Counted from the first letter of the stretch, positions 29,199 through 38,720 are shown. The stretch: DNA of 64,000 nucleotides from Acidobacteriota bacterium (GCA_016185425.1 JACPNQ010000030.1:54170-118169), one strand, 5' to 3'. Numbers and translations are program-made. The notes: a model not told the origin generated them from the sequence alone.

Positions 29199-32100
29199 AT
29201 GAACCAAGTTCGTTTGCTGGGAGCACTGCTGCTCACAGTCGTGCTTTTCGCCGGCGGTCTATTCGCTCAGTCGGATAGCACTTCGGTGAACGGCACGATT
29301 ACAGACGCATCCGGTGCGGCGGTTCCCAACGCCAAGGTTGTCGTTAGAAATCAAAATACGGGAGCGACTCGTCAAGCGACGACGAACACTTCCGGTGTCT
29401 ACGTAATCCCCTCGATTCAGTCCGGCACCTACACACTGTCTGTAGAGGTCCAGGGCTTCAAGAAGTTCGAATCCAATAACAACAAATTCGACGCGGCTGC
29501 TCCGGCCACCATTGACGCCGTGATGCAGATTGGCCAACTCAATGACACGATCACCGTCGAGGCCCAGGTAAACGCCATTCAGACAGAGACTTCTACACTG
29601 GGGAAACTGGTGGAAGGTAAGCAGGTTTCCGACCTGCAGTTGAATGGCCGCAACCCGCTCTTCCTCTCGTTGTTGAAGCCTGGGGTTCGCGGCGGCAACT
29701 CGCTCGCGAATTTCGACTACGGCCTCACCACCGGCGGACTGCAGATCAACGGCAGCCGCACGCAGGACAACCTGATCGCGTTTGACGGCGCGGTTGGCGT
29801 CCGGACCCGTTCCAACGGCACTTCGATCGGCACGGCCGATCTTGATGCCGTGCAGGAAGTTCAGATTCTGACTGCCAACTACTCGGCCGAGTACGGCCGT
29901 TCGGCTGGCGGCCAGATCCGCATCGTTACCAAGACGGGCGGCAAGCAGTTCCATGGCGCCGCGTATGAGTACCTGCGCAACTCCGCCACCAACGCCAATA
30001 GCTGGTCCCGTAACCGCGCTGGGCAGCTCATCGCCCCCGATAAGTTCAACCAGTACGGCTGGAACCTCAACGGCCCGATCTTCATCCCGGGCCTGTTCAA
30101 CAAGGACCGCGACAAGCTGTTCTTCTTTGTCGGCCAGGAGTGGGTAAAGCGCCGTACGGAAGCCACGAACGTACGGGCAGTGCCGACAGTGAAAATGAAG
30201 AATGGCGACTTCAGCGAACTTCTGGTCCCCACCGCCTTCTACGCCACCCCCCAAACAATTCGAGACTCGAATGGCACGCCGTACCCAGGCAACGTCATTC
30301 CCGCCGCTCAAACCAGTAAGAACGGCTTGGCGCTGCTTAGCGTGTATCCGAATCCGAACTTGGCAATTCCGCAGGGAACGGGGAACTACTTCGCCGCCGG
30401 CGCCGCGCCTGTGGACCAGCGCAAGGACACCATTTCGGCCGACTACCTGCCGACTTCCAAGGATTCGATCAAATTCCGTTCGAGCCTATTCCATTACGTC
30501 GACATCAATCCGTTCCAGACAAATTTCCTGTTCTCGAACCGCGTGATCGACCGGCCGAATCAGACTGCTTCGGTGAACTGGACCCGTACGATCAGCCCGA
30601 CGATGGTCAACGAATTGCTCGTCTCAGCAAGTCGCGACCAGGTTCGCCTTCGGATGAACCTGACGCCGGCTCTGGACCGCACGACCTACGGAATCAACTA
30701 CAACTACATCTTCCCGGTCGGAAAGGATTTGCCAAACAAGCTCCCTACCGTAGATATCGCCGGTTTCCAGACCTACACGGGCAGCCCGTATCCGTCCAGC
30801 TCGGCCGGACCGATCTACAACATTTCCAACAACACCACGAAGATCAAGGGCACGCATTCCATCAAGTTCGGCGTGATGTTTGAACGCTCCGGACAGAACG
30901 ACTACGACCAGATCAATGTGAGCGGCGTTCCCGGCGGTTCCGACAACCAGAACGGCCGTTTCGTCTTCATTAACAACCGTCCCGGCGGCTCCGGTACTGC
31001 GATTTCCGACGCGGCTCGCGGACTCTTCAGCACGTATGCCGAAATCGGTATCCGCTCCTACACCCCGTATCGCGGCCACATGTTTGAATACTTTGTGCAG
31101 GATAGCTGGAAGGCAACGGATAAATTGAAGATCGAATACGGCTTCCGCCACTCGATCATTCAGCCCTACTACTCCCTGTGGGGCAACATGACGGTGTTCG
31201 ATCCCAAGTACTACGACAAGTCGAAGGCCATTAGCGTGAATCCATCCACAGGAAACCCGATCCCTGGCACAGGCGATGCCTACAACGGCGTAGTCATCCC
31301 GGGCGACGGCTGGCCGGATGCAGCAAAGGGACGTGTGCCGATCGCTACGACGGGCGAATTCAATCGCCTCTTCCGCGGCGAATCCAGGAGCTATTCGAAC
31401 ATTCAGAAGACGCTCATCCAGCCGCGTGTCGGTATCGCCTACCAAATCGACTCGAAGACGGTCGTGCGGTCGGGTGTTGGGCGTTACTCCACGCGCCTCG
31501 GCGTTTCGGACTCGATCTTCCTAGGCGGCAATCCGCCGCTACAGCCGATCGCGTCGATTCCGAACGGCGTCGTCGACAACCCCGGTGGTGGCTCGGTTGC
31601 TAGCTTCCCACTTTCGATCAACACGCAGGACAAGATCTTCAAGAACCCCGAAGCTTACAACTGGAACCTCACCGTCGAACGGGAAGTCGGTATGAAGACG
31701 GTTCTCGAAGTCAGCTACGTTGGCCGCAAAGGTCTCCATGCCCAGCGCGAACGCAACATCAATCAGTTGCTGCCCGGAACGCGCCAAGCCAACCCCGGAA
31801 TCAACGAGAATGCGTTGCGTCCGTTCCAGGGATTCGGCCCCATTCGCATTACCAACAACGAATCCACGTCGTTCTACCAGGGCCTCCAGATCGGCGTCAA
31901 TCGCCGCTTTGCGAACGGCTTCAGCTACGGTTTCGCCTACACGGCGGCGAAGTCTTCCGACGCTGGATCCGCCCAGCGCGACATCATTCCGAATGCCTAT
32001 GACGCTTCCGCGCTCTGGGGCCCGTCGGATTTCGATACGCGCCATGTCGCTGTGATTAACTTCATCTACGAACTCCCGTTCTTCCGCTCCTCGACCGGGG

Positions 32101-32621
32101 CCACCAAAACCCTGCTTGGCGGATGGCAGGTCTCCGGCGTGACCCAGTTCCAGACCGGCACCCCGGGCACCGTCGCCACCGGCGATGACTTCGCCGGCGT
32201 CGGTACTGGTTCCGGCTCGCAGCTCTGGCAACTCAACGGCTCAGTCAAAACCAATGGGCAGTTCACCAACGCCGGGGAAGGTGTCAGCACCAGCTACATC
32301 ACGATTCCGCGCGACGCCAACGGCCGCCAGCAGTTGTACTCCCAACCTGCCGCCGGTACGTTCGTGAAGGACCGCCTCCGTAATATCATGTACGGTCCTG
32401 GCTTCCAGAACTGGAACTTGTCGCTCTTCAAGAACTTCAAGATCCAGGAACGGGTCAACATCCAGTTCCGCGCCGATGGCTACAACTTCGTCAACCACCC
32501 GAATTGGGGCGGCTCGGCGGGCGGCGGTCTTGACCGCAACCCGAATAGCGGCACGTTTGGTCAGGTTACGGCGAAGGGTGGCGAACGCAACATGCAGTTC
32601 GGTCTGCGCGTCGGCTTCTAG
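29199..32621 (+). CDS. TonB-dependent-receptor-like outer-membrane protein with carboxypeptidase-regulatory domain
   Basis: The 1140-residue protein begins at ATG 29199, which has AGGAGA upstream and gives a normal signal peptide ending at GLFAQ. The longer reading frame from 29118 would bury this signal. The order is a carboxypeptidase-regulatory domain (NGTITDASGAAVPNAKVV ... YTLSVEVQGFKK), plug region with LNGRNPLFLSLLKPG, then a large barrel ending MQFGLRVGF. It is a paralogue of the receptor at 24864-28322. A strong bidirectional hairpin terminator follows. Confidence 0.9.
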   Translation: MNQVRLLGALLLTVVLFAGGLFAQSDSTSVNGTITDASGAAVPNAKVVVRNQNTGATRQATTNTSGVYVIPSIQSGTYTLSVEVQGFKKFESNNNKFDAAAPATIDAVMQIGQLNDTITVEAQVNAIQTETSTLGKLVEGKQVSDLQLNGRNPLFLSLLKPGVRGGNSLANFDYGLTTGGLQINGSRTQDNLIAFDGAVGVRTRSNGTSIGTADLDAVQEVQILTANYSAEYGRSAGGQIRIVTKTGGKQFHGAAYEYLRNSATNANSWSRNRAGQLIAPDKFNQYGWNLNGPIFIPGLFNKDRDKLFFFVGQEWVKRRTEATNVRAVPTVKMKNGDFSELLVPTAFYATPQTIRDSNGTPYPGNVIPAAQTSKNGLALLSVYPNPNLAIPQGTGNYFAAGAAPVDQRKDTISADYLPTSKDSIKFRSSLFHYVDINPFQTNFLFSNRVIDRPNQTASVNWTRTISPTMVNELLVSASRDQVRLRMNLTPALDRTTYGINYNYIFPVGKDLPNKLPTVDIAGFQTYTGSPYPSSSAGPIYNISNNTTKIKGTHSIKFGVMFERSGQNDYDQINVSGVPGGSDNQNGRFVFINNRPGGSGTAISDAARGLFSTYAEIGIRSYTPYRGHMFEYFVQDSWKATDKLKIEYGFRHSIIQPYYSLWGNMTVFDPKYYDKSKAISVNPSTGNPIPGTGDAYNGVVIPGDGWPDAAKGRVPIATTGEFNRLFRGESRSYSNIQKTLIQPRVGIAYQIDSKTVVRSGVGRYSTRLGVSDSIFLGGNPPLQPIASIPNGVVDNPGGGSVASFPLSINTQDKIFKNPEAYNWNLTVEREVGMKTVLEVSYVGRKGLHAQRERNINQLLPGTRQANPGINENALRPFQGFGPIRITNNESTSFYQGLQIGVNRRFANGFSYGFAYTAAKSSDAGSAQRDIIPNAYDASALWGPSDFDTRHVAVINFIYELPFFRSSTGATKTLLGGWQVSGVTQFQTGTPGTVATGDDFAGVGTGSGSQLWQLNGSVKTNGQFTNAGEGVSTSYITIPRDANGRQQLYSQPAAGTFVKDRLRNIMYGPGFQNWNLSLFKNFKIQERVNIQFRADGYNFVNHPNWGGSAGGGLDRNPNSGTFGQVTAKGGERNMQFGLRVGF

Positions 32622-32633
32622 TTCCAATAACCC

Positions 32634-32680
32634 AAAAGCGCAACGGCCGCTCCTTTCCCGGGGCGGCCGTTGTGCATTTA
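32634..32680. terminator. Bidirectional rho-independent terminator
   Basis: A sixteen-base-pair stem (32638-32653 with 32660-32675, loop TTTCCC) separates the + strand receptor gene from the minus-strand gene ending at 32678. On the + strand the stem is followed by ATTTA. On the minus strand it is followed by TTTT. The left arm starts with GCGCAACGGCCGCTCC. Only two or three G-U pairs interrupt strict complementarity. It serves both convergent genes. Confidence 0.85.
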
Positions 32681-33034
32681 GAGCAACGGAATCGTTTCCA
32701 AAACCGCGCGCAACTCGTCGCTAATCTCTTTGGGCTCCAACATCCCCTCCGCCACTCCCTCCTTTACCCGCAGTATCAGAAGGCTTACCGAGTTGGTATT
32801 GAAAGCCAACCACAACCGCCTCGGCGGACCCTCATGGAACTTATGGATGTCCGCGGCAAGCTCGAACGCATCGATTTCCTTCGTACGCCATCGAGCAAAC
32901 TGTCCATCCAGCTTGCGCAACTCTAATGCCAGCAGCCGCTCGTGGACTATCTCCGCCAATTGCCGAATCTCCCGCTTCATCGGCTTCGGCAACAGATCGA
33001 TTCGATTCTGCATAGCAGTGATCGTACCAGCCAT
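32678..33034 (-). CDS. Small conserved-type protein of unknown function
   Basis: The 118-residue product is mostly helical at the N-terminus, with a charged stretch MKREIRQLAEIVHERLLALE, and ends in short strands. It has no signal peptide or membrane segment. I do not recognise the family. Support for reality comes from the shared terminator just after its stop and the 18-base divergent spacing to ychF. A second ATG exists at codon 8. Overlapping + strand frames in the same region are poorer candidates. Confidence 0.6.
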   Translation of the reverse strand: MAGTITAMQNRIDLLPKPMKREIRQLAEIVHERLLALELRKLDGQFARWRTKEIDAFELAADIHKFHEGPPRRLWLAFNTNSVSLLILRVKEGVAEGMLEPKEISDELRAVLETIPLL

Positions 33035-33052
33035 TCGCTAGAATAGAAGTTC

Positions 33053-34156
33053 ATGCTTTGTGCCGGAATTGTTGGCCTGCCGAACGTCGGCAAGAGTACT
33101 CTTTTTAACGCGTTGACCCAAAGCCGCAAGGCCATGGCGGCCAACTACCGCTTCTGCACCATTGAGCCGAACAATGGCGTTGTCACGGTCCCGGACGAAC
33201 GGCTGGAGGTGCTGTCGAAGATCAGCGGCTCCCAGAAGATCGTACCGTCCGTCTTCGAGTTCGTCGATATCGCAGGGTTAGTCAAAGGCGCCAGTCAGGG
33301 CGAGGGACTCGGCAATCAGTTTCTTGGCCACATCCGCGAAGTGGACGCCATCGTGCAGGTTGTCCGCTGCTTTGAGAATCCAGACATCGAACACGTCATG
33401 GATACCGTCGACCCTGTTCGCGATATCGAAGTCATCGACACCGAATTGATCCTGGCCGATCTCGAAAGCGTACAAAAGCGGCGCCAGCGGCAACAGAAGG
33501 CCGCCAAATCAGGCGACAAAAAGATCATCGCCGAGCTTGAATTGCTGGACCGCCTGGAACCCCATCTCAGCAACGGCTTGCATGCCTTCTCCCTCGAAAC
33601 CACACCGGAGGAGAGGGCGCTGATGAAGCCCCTATTTCTGCTTACAGCCAAACCGACGCTCTTCGCCTGCAACGTGGCCGAAAGCGACCTCGCCGATGCG
33701 GACGCCAATCCCGGGGTGCGGAAGGTGAAGGAACTTGCCATTCGCCACCGCGGCTGCGAAGTGGTTGTTGTGTCCGCTGATATTGAGGCCGAGCTCGTCA
33801 CCCTCCCGCCGCCAGAGCGCGCGGAATATCTGGAGGGCCTCGGCGTCACCGAGGGCGGAGCGGGCAGTTTGATCAAGGCGGCCTATCATCTCCTCGGCCT
33901 CCGCACCTATCTGACAACCGGCGAAAAAGAGACCCGCGCGTGGACAATCCATGCAGGTGACAAAGCGCCGCAGGCCGCCGCCGTCATCCACTCCGATTTC
34001 GAGAAGGCGTTTATCTCCGCGGAAACCATCGCCTATGAGGACCTGGTCGCCTGCGGCAGTTTCGCCAACGCGCGCGCCGTCGGCAAACTCCGCACCGAGG
34101 GCAAGGACTACGTCGTGCAGGATGGCGATGTCATGGAGTTCAAGACTTTCGTATAA
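33053..34156 (+). CDS. ychF: Redox-regulated ATPase YchF (OLA1 family)
   Basis: The 367-residue protein has G1 GLPNVGKSTLFNALT, switch and G3 FVDIAGLVKGAS, and the family-specific NVAE (in place of NKxD) that shifts specificity from GTP to ATP. A helical insert and a C-terminal TGS-like domain follow. YchF binds ribosomes and is linked to oxidative stress control. Length and motif order are typical. Its end overlaps the convergent TMEM175-like gene by 17 bases. Confidence 0.96.
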   Translation: MLCAGIVGLPNVGKSTLFNALTQSRKAMAANYRFCTIEPNNGVVTVPDERLEVLSKISGSQKIVPSVFEFVDIAGLVKGASQGEGLGNQFLGHIREVDAIVQVVRCFENPDIEHVMDTVDPVRDIEVIDTELILADLESVQKRRQRQQKAAKSGDKKIIAELELLDRLEPHLSNGLHAFSLETTPEERALMKPLFLLTAKPTLFACNVAESDLADADANPGVRKVKELAIRHRGCEVVVVSADIEAELVTLPPPERAEYLEGLGVTEGGAGSLIKAAYHLLGLRTYLTTGEKETRAWTIHAGDKAPQAAAVIHSDFEKAFISAETIAYEDLVACGSFANARAVGKLRTEGKDYVVQDGDVMEFKTFV

Positions 34157-34751
34157 GCCCAAGGGCAAAGTTCAACTGGACGACCACGAAAACCGCCAGG
34201 CTCCAATAGGGATTCACAATGCAGAGCAGCGCCCCGAATGCATAGAGCGATTGGGAGACGACAATTCGCCGCTTGATCCCGTCCGAGATTTCCAAGGGCA
34301 CACCGCTGTCCACAAGCCCCTCCCGCACTGCGCAGATCCAGCTAATATAGAGCGTCAATCCAAGGAATACGATATTGGCCCAGTAGGCGATCAGTGCCAC
34401 GCGAAATGAGGTGTACTGCGCCATCAGGTTCGTCGAGAACGGCGTGATCGACACGAAGAATAGAAAGACAATATGAATCCACGACAGGCTGCGATTGGCG
34501 CGTGCCAAGTGGTTTAACTGAGTCTGCTGCCCCACCCAGAAGATCCCAAGTGTCAGGAAGGTGACGATGTACATCATCAAACGCGGCCCTAAGGCAATCA
34601 GCGCTCGCCATAGTTCCGCGTCATTGTGTATCGCCTCCACGGCCGGCGCGCGCAGATCCAGCACCAGCAGTGTCATAGCGATCGAAAACACCCCGTCACT
34701 CAGTGCCGCCAACCGTGCGGCGTTCTGCCCGGCGAAACTGTCATAGTTCAT
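34140..34751 (-). CDS. TMEM175/DUF1211-family membrane protein (probable potassium channel)
   Basis: The 203-residue protein has the TMEM175 first-helix motif in ALSDGVFSIAMTLL and five or six membrane segments in total. Bacterial members form tetrameric, potassium-leaning channels without the usual selectivity filter. No partner gene is evident. The gene converges with and overlaps ychF by 17 bases. Confidence 0.85.
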   Translation of the reverse strand: MNYDSFAGQNAARLAALSDGVFSIAMTLLVLDLRAPAVEAIHNDAELWRALIALGPRLMMYIVTFLTLGIFWVGQQTQLNHLARANRSLSWIHIVFLFFVSITPFSTNLMAQYTSFRVALIAYWANIVFLGLTLYISWICAVREGLVDSGVPLEISDGIKRRIVVSQSLYAFGALLCIVNPYWSLAVFVVVQLNFALGLIRKS

Positions 34752-34956
34752 CGTTCAATATTCTCTTCCACTTCGGCGCGCCACGGAATACACTGGCCCC
34801 GGCGGAGGATTCATATTGCCTAAAGTTAACACTGTGGACTGTCGCGGCAGAGTGTGTGGTCCTAATCTAATCATTCCGAGGCATAACTCTGCTAACTATA
34901 GTTGGCGCCGCCCGGACGCTCACTTGGTATGTGGGCTTGCGGCGGCGAGGCGGAAG
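34752..34956. other. 205-base non-coding gap
   Basis: I see no gene, tRNA or clear repeat here. The region must hold the promoter of the minus-strand TMEM175-like gene. The sequence has a locally lower GC content around 34855-34895 (AATCTAATCATTCC, GCTAACTATAGTTGG), which could be promoter-like, but I cannot place -35 and -10 boxes with confidence. Confidence 0.4.
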
Positions 34957-35217
34957 TTAGCCCCACTTCTCCCGTGCCGCTGCCCAACGCCGCCGTTGCG
35001 CTTCCGCCATGCGCTTCCGGCCTTCTTCACTTACTTTCCGCCGCTTTCTGCGCTTTCCGGCGACGGGATCGGGATCGAAATTGCCGTCGGATCCAAATCT
35101 ATTGCCGCCCGGAAGTTTCGCCTTCACCTGCGCGATCTGCCCCTCAAGACGCGCTAACTGCGCTTCGAATCCGAGGAGTGCGGCTTGAAGCAGCGACTGG
35201 TCAAGTCCAATAGACAT
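34957..35217 (-). CDS. Small basic-tailed protein of unknown function
   Basis: The 86-residue product has an N-terminal amphipathic helical segment (LLQAALLGFEAQLARLEGQI, residues 9-28) that could pair as a coiled coil, a Gly/Asp linker, and a very basic C-terminus. The end follows the pattern RKRRKVSEEGRKRMAEAQ then RRRWAAAREK. Similar R/K-rich tails with a WA motif occur in many small acidobacterial proteins. They may bind nucleic acid, but this is a guess. Start and stop are both clear. Confidence 0.6.
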   Translation of the reverse strand: MSIGLDQSLLQAALLGFEAQLARLEGQIAQVKAKLPGGNRFGSDGNFDPDPVAGKRRKRRKVSEEGRKRMAEAQRRRWAAAREKWG

Positions 35218-35289
35218 GTTTACTACTGTAGCAACTATTCCCCGCGGTGTTACTCCGGAACAGGTAGCCTCCGCAGTTACAGCAATAGG

Positions 35290-36542
35290 CTACTTGCCGT
35301 TCTTCAAGTAATCAACCATTCTAGCGGTGACTGCGTCCACAAACGGCTTCCCGCGCTGCAGCAGATTGTCGCGCTTCATGTAGTCGATCTCCACGTCCGG
35401 GCGCACCCCGACGTTTTCGATGTAGGTACTGGCGGGGTACTCCGGCGTAGCGACGGGATTCAATCGGAGTTGTAGAGCGAGCGTCATGCCCGCTACGCCT
35501 TCCGAGAACGCCCCGGCCGCGAAGTTGGTGTTGTTGCCGCCCGCGCTATTGATACGGAAACCCACAAGGAGGCCGCGGCCGGCATCCTGGAACACAGCAG
35601 GCACGGAATCGGCCGCTTGAACGATGTTGTCTTTGAGCGCGCTGAGCAAGTCGATAATGGACTGCGGAGCTCGTTGCGCCTTAGCGGATTCCAACGCCGA
35701 CGATATCGAGACGACCCAGTTGGATGTAGCTCGCACTTCAAATCCCATGGCTCGAAAACCTTTGTGCATGAGGTAGGACATCAGCACATTGGTATATCCG
35801 ACGCTTCCACCAGGATTCCGCATGTCGTCAATGACAAGGCCGCCGGTCGAGGCCTGCATGAATACGATTTCCCTCTCAAACTGGAGAATGGCGCCGTTGA
35901 AGTCCGCGGGCGCGAAATTCGGGATCCGGATAAAGCCGATTCGCATGCCACCCGATTGAAGAGTTCCCGAAAGAAAAAATCGGAAGGTGTTTGGCCAAGG
36001 CGCTGCGTGGAGTCGGCAGGCCTCGCCCACACAGGGCTGACAGCGCCAAAGCCGCGGACGGCCCTGGCCTTGGACTCGGGCAACGCGCAGTTCATCAGGG
36101 CGTGAAGCGAGACATGTAATCCTCTTCTGCTTCCGCTCGCGGTTCCGCTTTCAAAGAATTTATCGGCGGAACTGGCCCCACGCTATTCAGAGGAAGACCC
36201 GTTCGTGCCCAGGGCACGAAGTATGTGCCGGTAGTTCCGTTCCTGCGCATCACTACCACCGTCGCGAAAGGCGCAAGGTCCACCGTCCGCGGGATGAGCG
36301 CTTGCGGCCGGAACATGAGGAGGGACGCGGCGAATCTCCTGGTGGACCGCGTGTTCGCCGCGATTTCGTAACGCGATAACTCGTCAATCAACTGCGAAAA
36401 CGGTTTACCATCGATCGAAATCAACTCATCTCCCACTTCGAATGGGAACTCGTTCTGCGGAAGGCGGGTGCGGTTGAGAAATTCGATGAGCGCCTTTCCA
36501 TCGTAGATGTCCACCCCAAAATGGAGATAGGCCTGGTAGGTG
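35290..36542 (-). pseudogene. Broken S41-family (Solibacter-type) peptidase: N-terminus lost, at least two frameshifts
   Basis: Three reading-frame pieces line up as one S41 peptidase. The first (about 36542-36095) reads YQAYLHFGVDIYDGKALIEF, has a PDZ-like VGDELISIDGKPF, and ends at a TGA after YMSRFTP. A middle piece in another frame (about 36062-35980) reads AVRGFGAVSPV and RLGQTPSDFFF. The last piece (about 35985-35290) reads SGTLQSGGMRIGFIRIPNF and carries the S41 nucleophile-like NPGGSVG. The second shift coincides with a run of six T on the coding strand. The first piece begins exactly at a copied fragment of tRNA-Pro, so the N-terminal domain is missing. The gene is almost certainly dead unless the frameshifts are sequence errors. 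Confidence 0.8.
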
Positions 36543-36571
36543 GAGATTTGAGCTCGCGACCTCTTGCACCC
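36543..36571 (-). repeat. Copy of part of tRNA-Pro (att-like repeat)
   Basis: These 29 bases match 38721-38749, the part of tRNA-Pro that covers the anticodon stem 3' side, the variable loop and most of the T-arm, with one mismatch at 36552 (T-arm base). The orientation is the same as the tRNA. The rest of the tRNA, including the 3' end GCCGGCCCGACCA, is not copied. A direct repeat of this kind is typical of an integration site. Confidence 0.85.
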
Positions 36572-38720
36572 GAGAAAAATACCTACGAGGCACGGCAGAT
36601 GATAACACGACGCTTTGCGGGAGCGACTTTTGGCAATAGGGACGACGACTGCCTAGGCCGCCATCGGTGTGAAGTGACTGGCTCAGGGCAGAGGTTCTCG
36701 ACCTGGCCTTCTTCCTAACGGCGGACCGAAATGAAGACGTTCGCCAAGCTCGTGGCTCCTCCGGCTTGTGCAACGATCGCATGATCGCCGTCAGCAAGAT
36801 CCGGTATCGTCACATTAAATTGGTAAAGACCCGCCGCGACGAGGTTCCCGTTACCGATGAAGGTCGCGTCCCGGCCGCCGATCGTGATGCGCGGAGGGTT
36901 AACAACCTGCGGGGCGCCCGAAAAAATGGTGTCACTGGGTGCGGCAGGGTTGGTAGGCCCGAAGCCCGTCGCGTAGATCTGAACGATTTCGCCAGGGCGG
37001 GCGGCCCGGGTAACCCGCGGGTCCAGGCCGACTTTTCCGATGTAGGTCCCATCCAACCCCACAACAGTCACGCGAAGCCCGCTCGCTTCGCCGAACGGTG
37101 CATAAAAAGCGGGCAAGTAGTTCGCCTTGCGAACCTGGATGGGCGGGCTAGCGCCATATCGGTTGGTGAGCGTCACCTGAACGTTACCGGTAGTGTCGTC
37201 GAGGGGAGCCAGCACGTTCACCTGGCCGGGGCTGATGAAATAGACAGTCGCTGGGCGCCCGTTAAGGCTAACCCTCACCTCGTCGAGCGCGGTCGGCAAC
37301 TGCGTCCCGGAAATCGCTCCATCCCACGTGCGCGTCGCGATTGAGAGGTTGGTGCCGTACAGCGCGGTCCACGTGGTGGGCGCTACCCCAGCCTGACCGG
37401 TAAAGGCGTCGGAGACCCCGCTCAAAAACGGCGGATGCGGGACCTTGAACACAAAAGCGTCCTGGTCGCCGAGGCCGGTCTGACCGAGTTGGTTGGAATC
37501 GGTTCCGCCCGCGACGTAAGCCGCAGTCGAATCCGTCGCGACGCCATACCCCATGGTGGTGCTACCGCGTTGCAGGTTTCCGGAATCCAAGCCATTGAAG
37601 TCGAAGCGCCGGAGGTACATTGGGCCAGAGTCCGCCTGCCCGGTTACGTATACAAGCTGAGGCCCGAGAGCGATTCCGTAGCCCCAGTCGTCGTTGGTGG
37701 TGCCAAACTGGCGAGTCCACTGAGGGTTGCCATTCAAGTCGAATTTCATTACGAAGGCGTCCCCTAGGCCGCCCACTCTGGCTTGGCCCGGGAAGGTGCC
37801 CGTTGTGGACCCCGCGACGTAGACTCCGGAACTGTTTACCGCGACTGCCCCGGCACCGTCGACGGTGGGCGTCCCAAACTGGCGCGTCCACACCACGTTG
37901 CCACTGGCATCGTACTTGCGCAGGAAGACATCCGCCCCGCCGACGGGCGTGGCCAGCGCGCCGCTAGTGTCCCCCGTCACGTAGATCCCGCTCGAGTCCA
38001 CGGCGATACCATAGGCTCTGACGGGATCGAGAGTCCCGAACTGGCGGGTCCACAACTCGTTGCCATTGAAGTCGTACTTGCGAACGAAAGCGTCGTTGCC
38101 GCTGCCGGTGAAGGACTGTCCAGGAAGCGCACCGGTGACCCAGCCGGCCACGTAGAGCCCGGTGGCATCCACTGCCGCTGCCGAACCCTGATCGTCCGTC
38201 GGGCCTCCGAACTGGCGGGTCCATAATACATTCCCATTGGGGTCGTACTTGCGGACAAAGATGTCGCTACCGCCCGCGTTGGCGCCTTGCAGCCCGCCAC
38301 GCGTATCGCCCACCGCGTAAACGCCGCTGGCGTCGGCGGCGACTCCCCTGGCCACGTCCTCATCGGCCGTGCCGAACTGCCGTGACCATAGGACGTTCCC
38401 GTCCAGGTCCAACTTACTCAAAAACGCGTCGGGGCCACCGGCGTTTGTAAAACCAGCGAACGCTCCATTGGTTTTTCCAACCGCGTATACAGCGTTCGGA
38501 GCGGTGGCCACGGCAAGGGCGTCGTCCGTGCCCGCAGTCCCGAACTGTCGCGTCCACTGAACGACTTGGGCGTTCGCCGGTATGGATAGCATCACGAGGA
38601 ATACGACATTCCGCGTCCGCATTGAACCGAAGTTTTCGGCCACGATGAGAGCAGTATACACACTCGGCGCGGCCGGAGATAGCACTGCCTCTCTGCGAGG
38701 ATTTCGTTGGTCGGGCCGGC
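36572..38720. mobile_element. Putative small island between tRNA-Pro and its copied fragment
   Basis: The 2.15-kb segment is bracketed by tRNA-Pro and the direct repeat in the order expected for an element inserted into a tRNA 3' part. It contains the SBBP-repeat gene and no integrase. The segment 36572-36714 has no gene that I can recognise. The repeat boundary at 36543 coincides with the broken end of the S41 peptidase. An old element that lost its integrase, or a recombination between tRNA copies, would both explain this. Confidence 0.4.
36715..38622 (-). CDS. Secreted SBBP-repeat (beta-propeller) protein with Solibacter C-terminal domain
   Basis: I chose ATG 38622, which gives 635 residues and a good signal peptide ending NAQ. 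An upstream start adds 21 residues without a signal. Residues from about 30 to 400 hold seven or eight SBBP repeats with the recurring pattern VVWTRQFGTxxxD ... GxYVxGxTxG ... DAFVxKYDxNGN. The C-terminal region (about 420-635) has the Solibacter domain pattern VYFISPGQVNVLAP, IVQIYATGFGPTNP and ITIGGRDATFIG. The protein is probably a cell-surface or secreted propeller. It lies inside a tRNA-flanked segment. Confidence 0.85.
   Translation of the reverse strand: MRTRNVVFLVMLSIPANAQVVQWTRQFGTAGTDDALAVATAPNAVYAVGKTNGAFAGFTNAGGPDAFLSKLDLDGNVLWSRQFGTADEDVARGVAADASGVYAVGDTRGGLQGANAGGSDIFVRKYDPNGNVLWTRQFGGPTDDQGSAAAVDATGLYVAGWVTGALPGQSFTGSGNDAFVRKYDFNGNELWTRQFGTLDPVRAYGIAVDSSGIYVTGDTSGALATPVGGADVFLRKYDASGNVVWTRQFGTPTVDGAGAVAVNSSGVYVAGSTTGTFPGQARVGGLGDAFVMKFDLNGNPQWTRQFGTTNDDWGYGIALGPQLVYVTGQADSGPMYLRRFDFNGLDSGNLQRGSTTMGYGVATDSTAAYVAGGTDSNQLGQTGLGDQDAFVFKVPHPPFLSGVSDAFTGQAGVAPTTWTALYGTNLSIATRTWDGAISGTQLPTALDEVRVSLNGRPATVYFISPGQVNVLAPLDDTTGNVQVTLTNRYGASPPIQVRKANYLPAFYAPFGEASGLRVTVVGLDGTYIGKVGLDPRVTRAARPGEIVQIYATGFGPTNPAAPSDTIFSGAPQVVNPPRITIGGRDATFIGNGNLVAAGLYQFNVTIPDLADGDHAIVAQAGGATSLANVFISVRR

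Noticed and set aside
36095..36097. TGA in the S41 peptidase as a possible selenocysteine codon, given tRNA-Sec in the window
   Set aside because: The homologous sequence continues in a different frame, so the stop reflects a frameshift and not a recoded codon.
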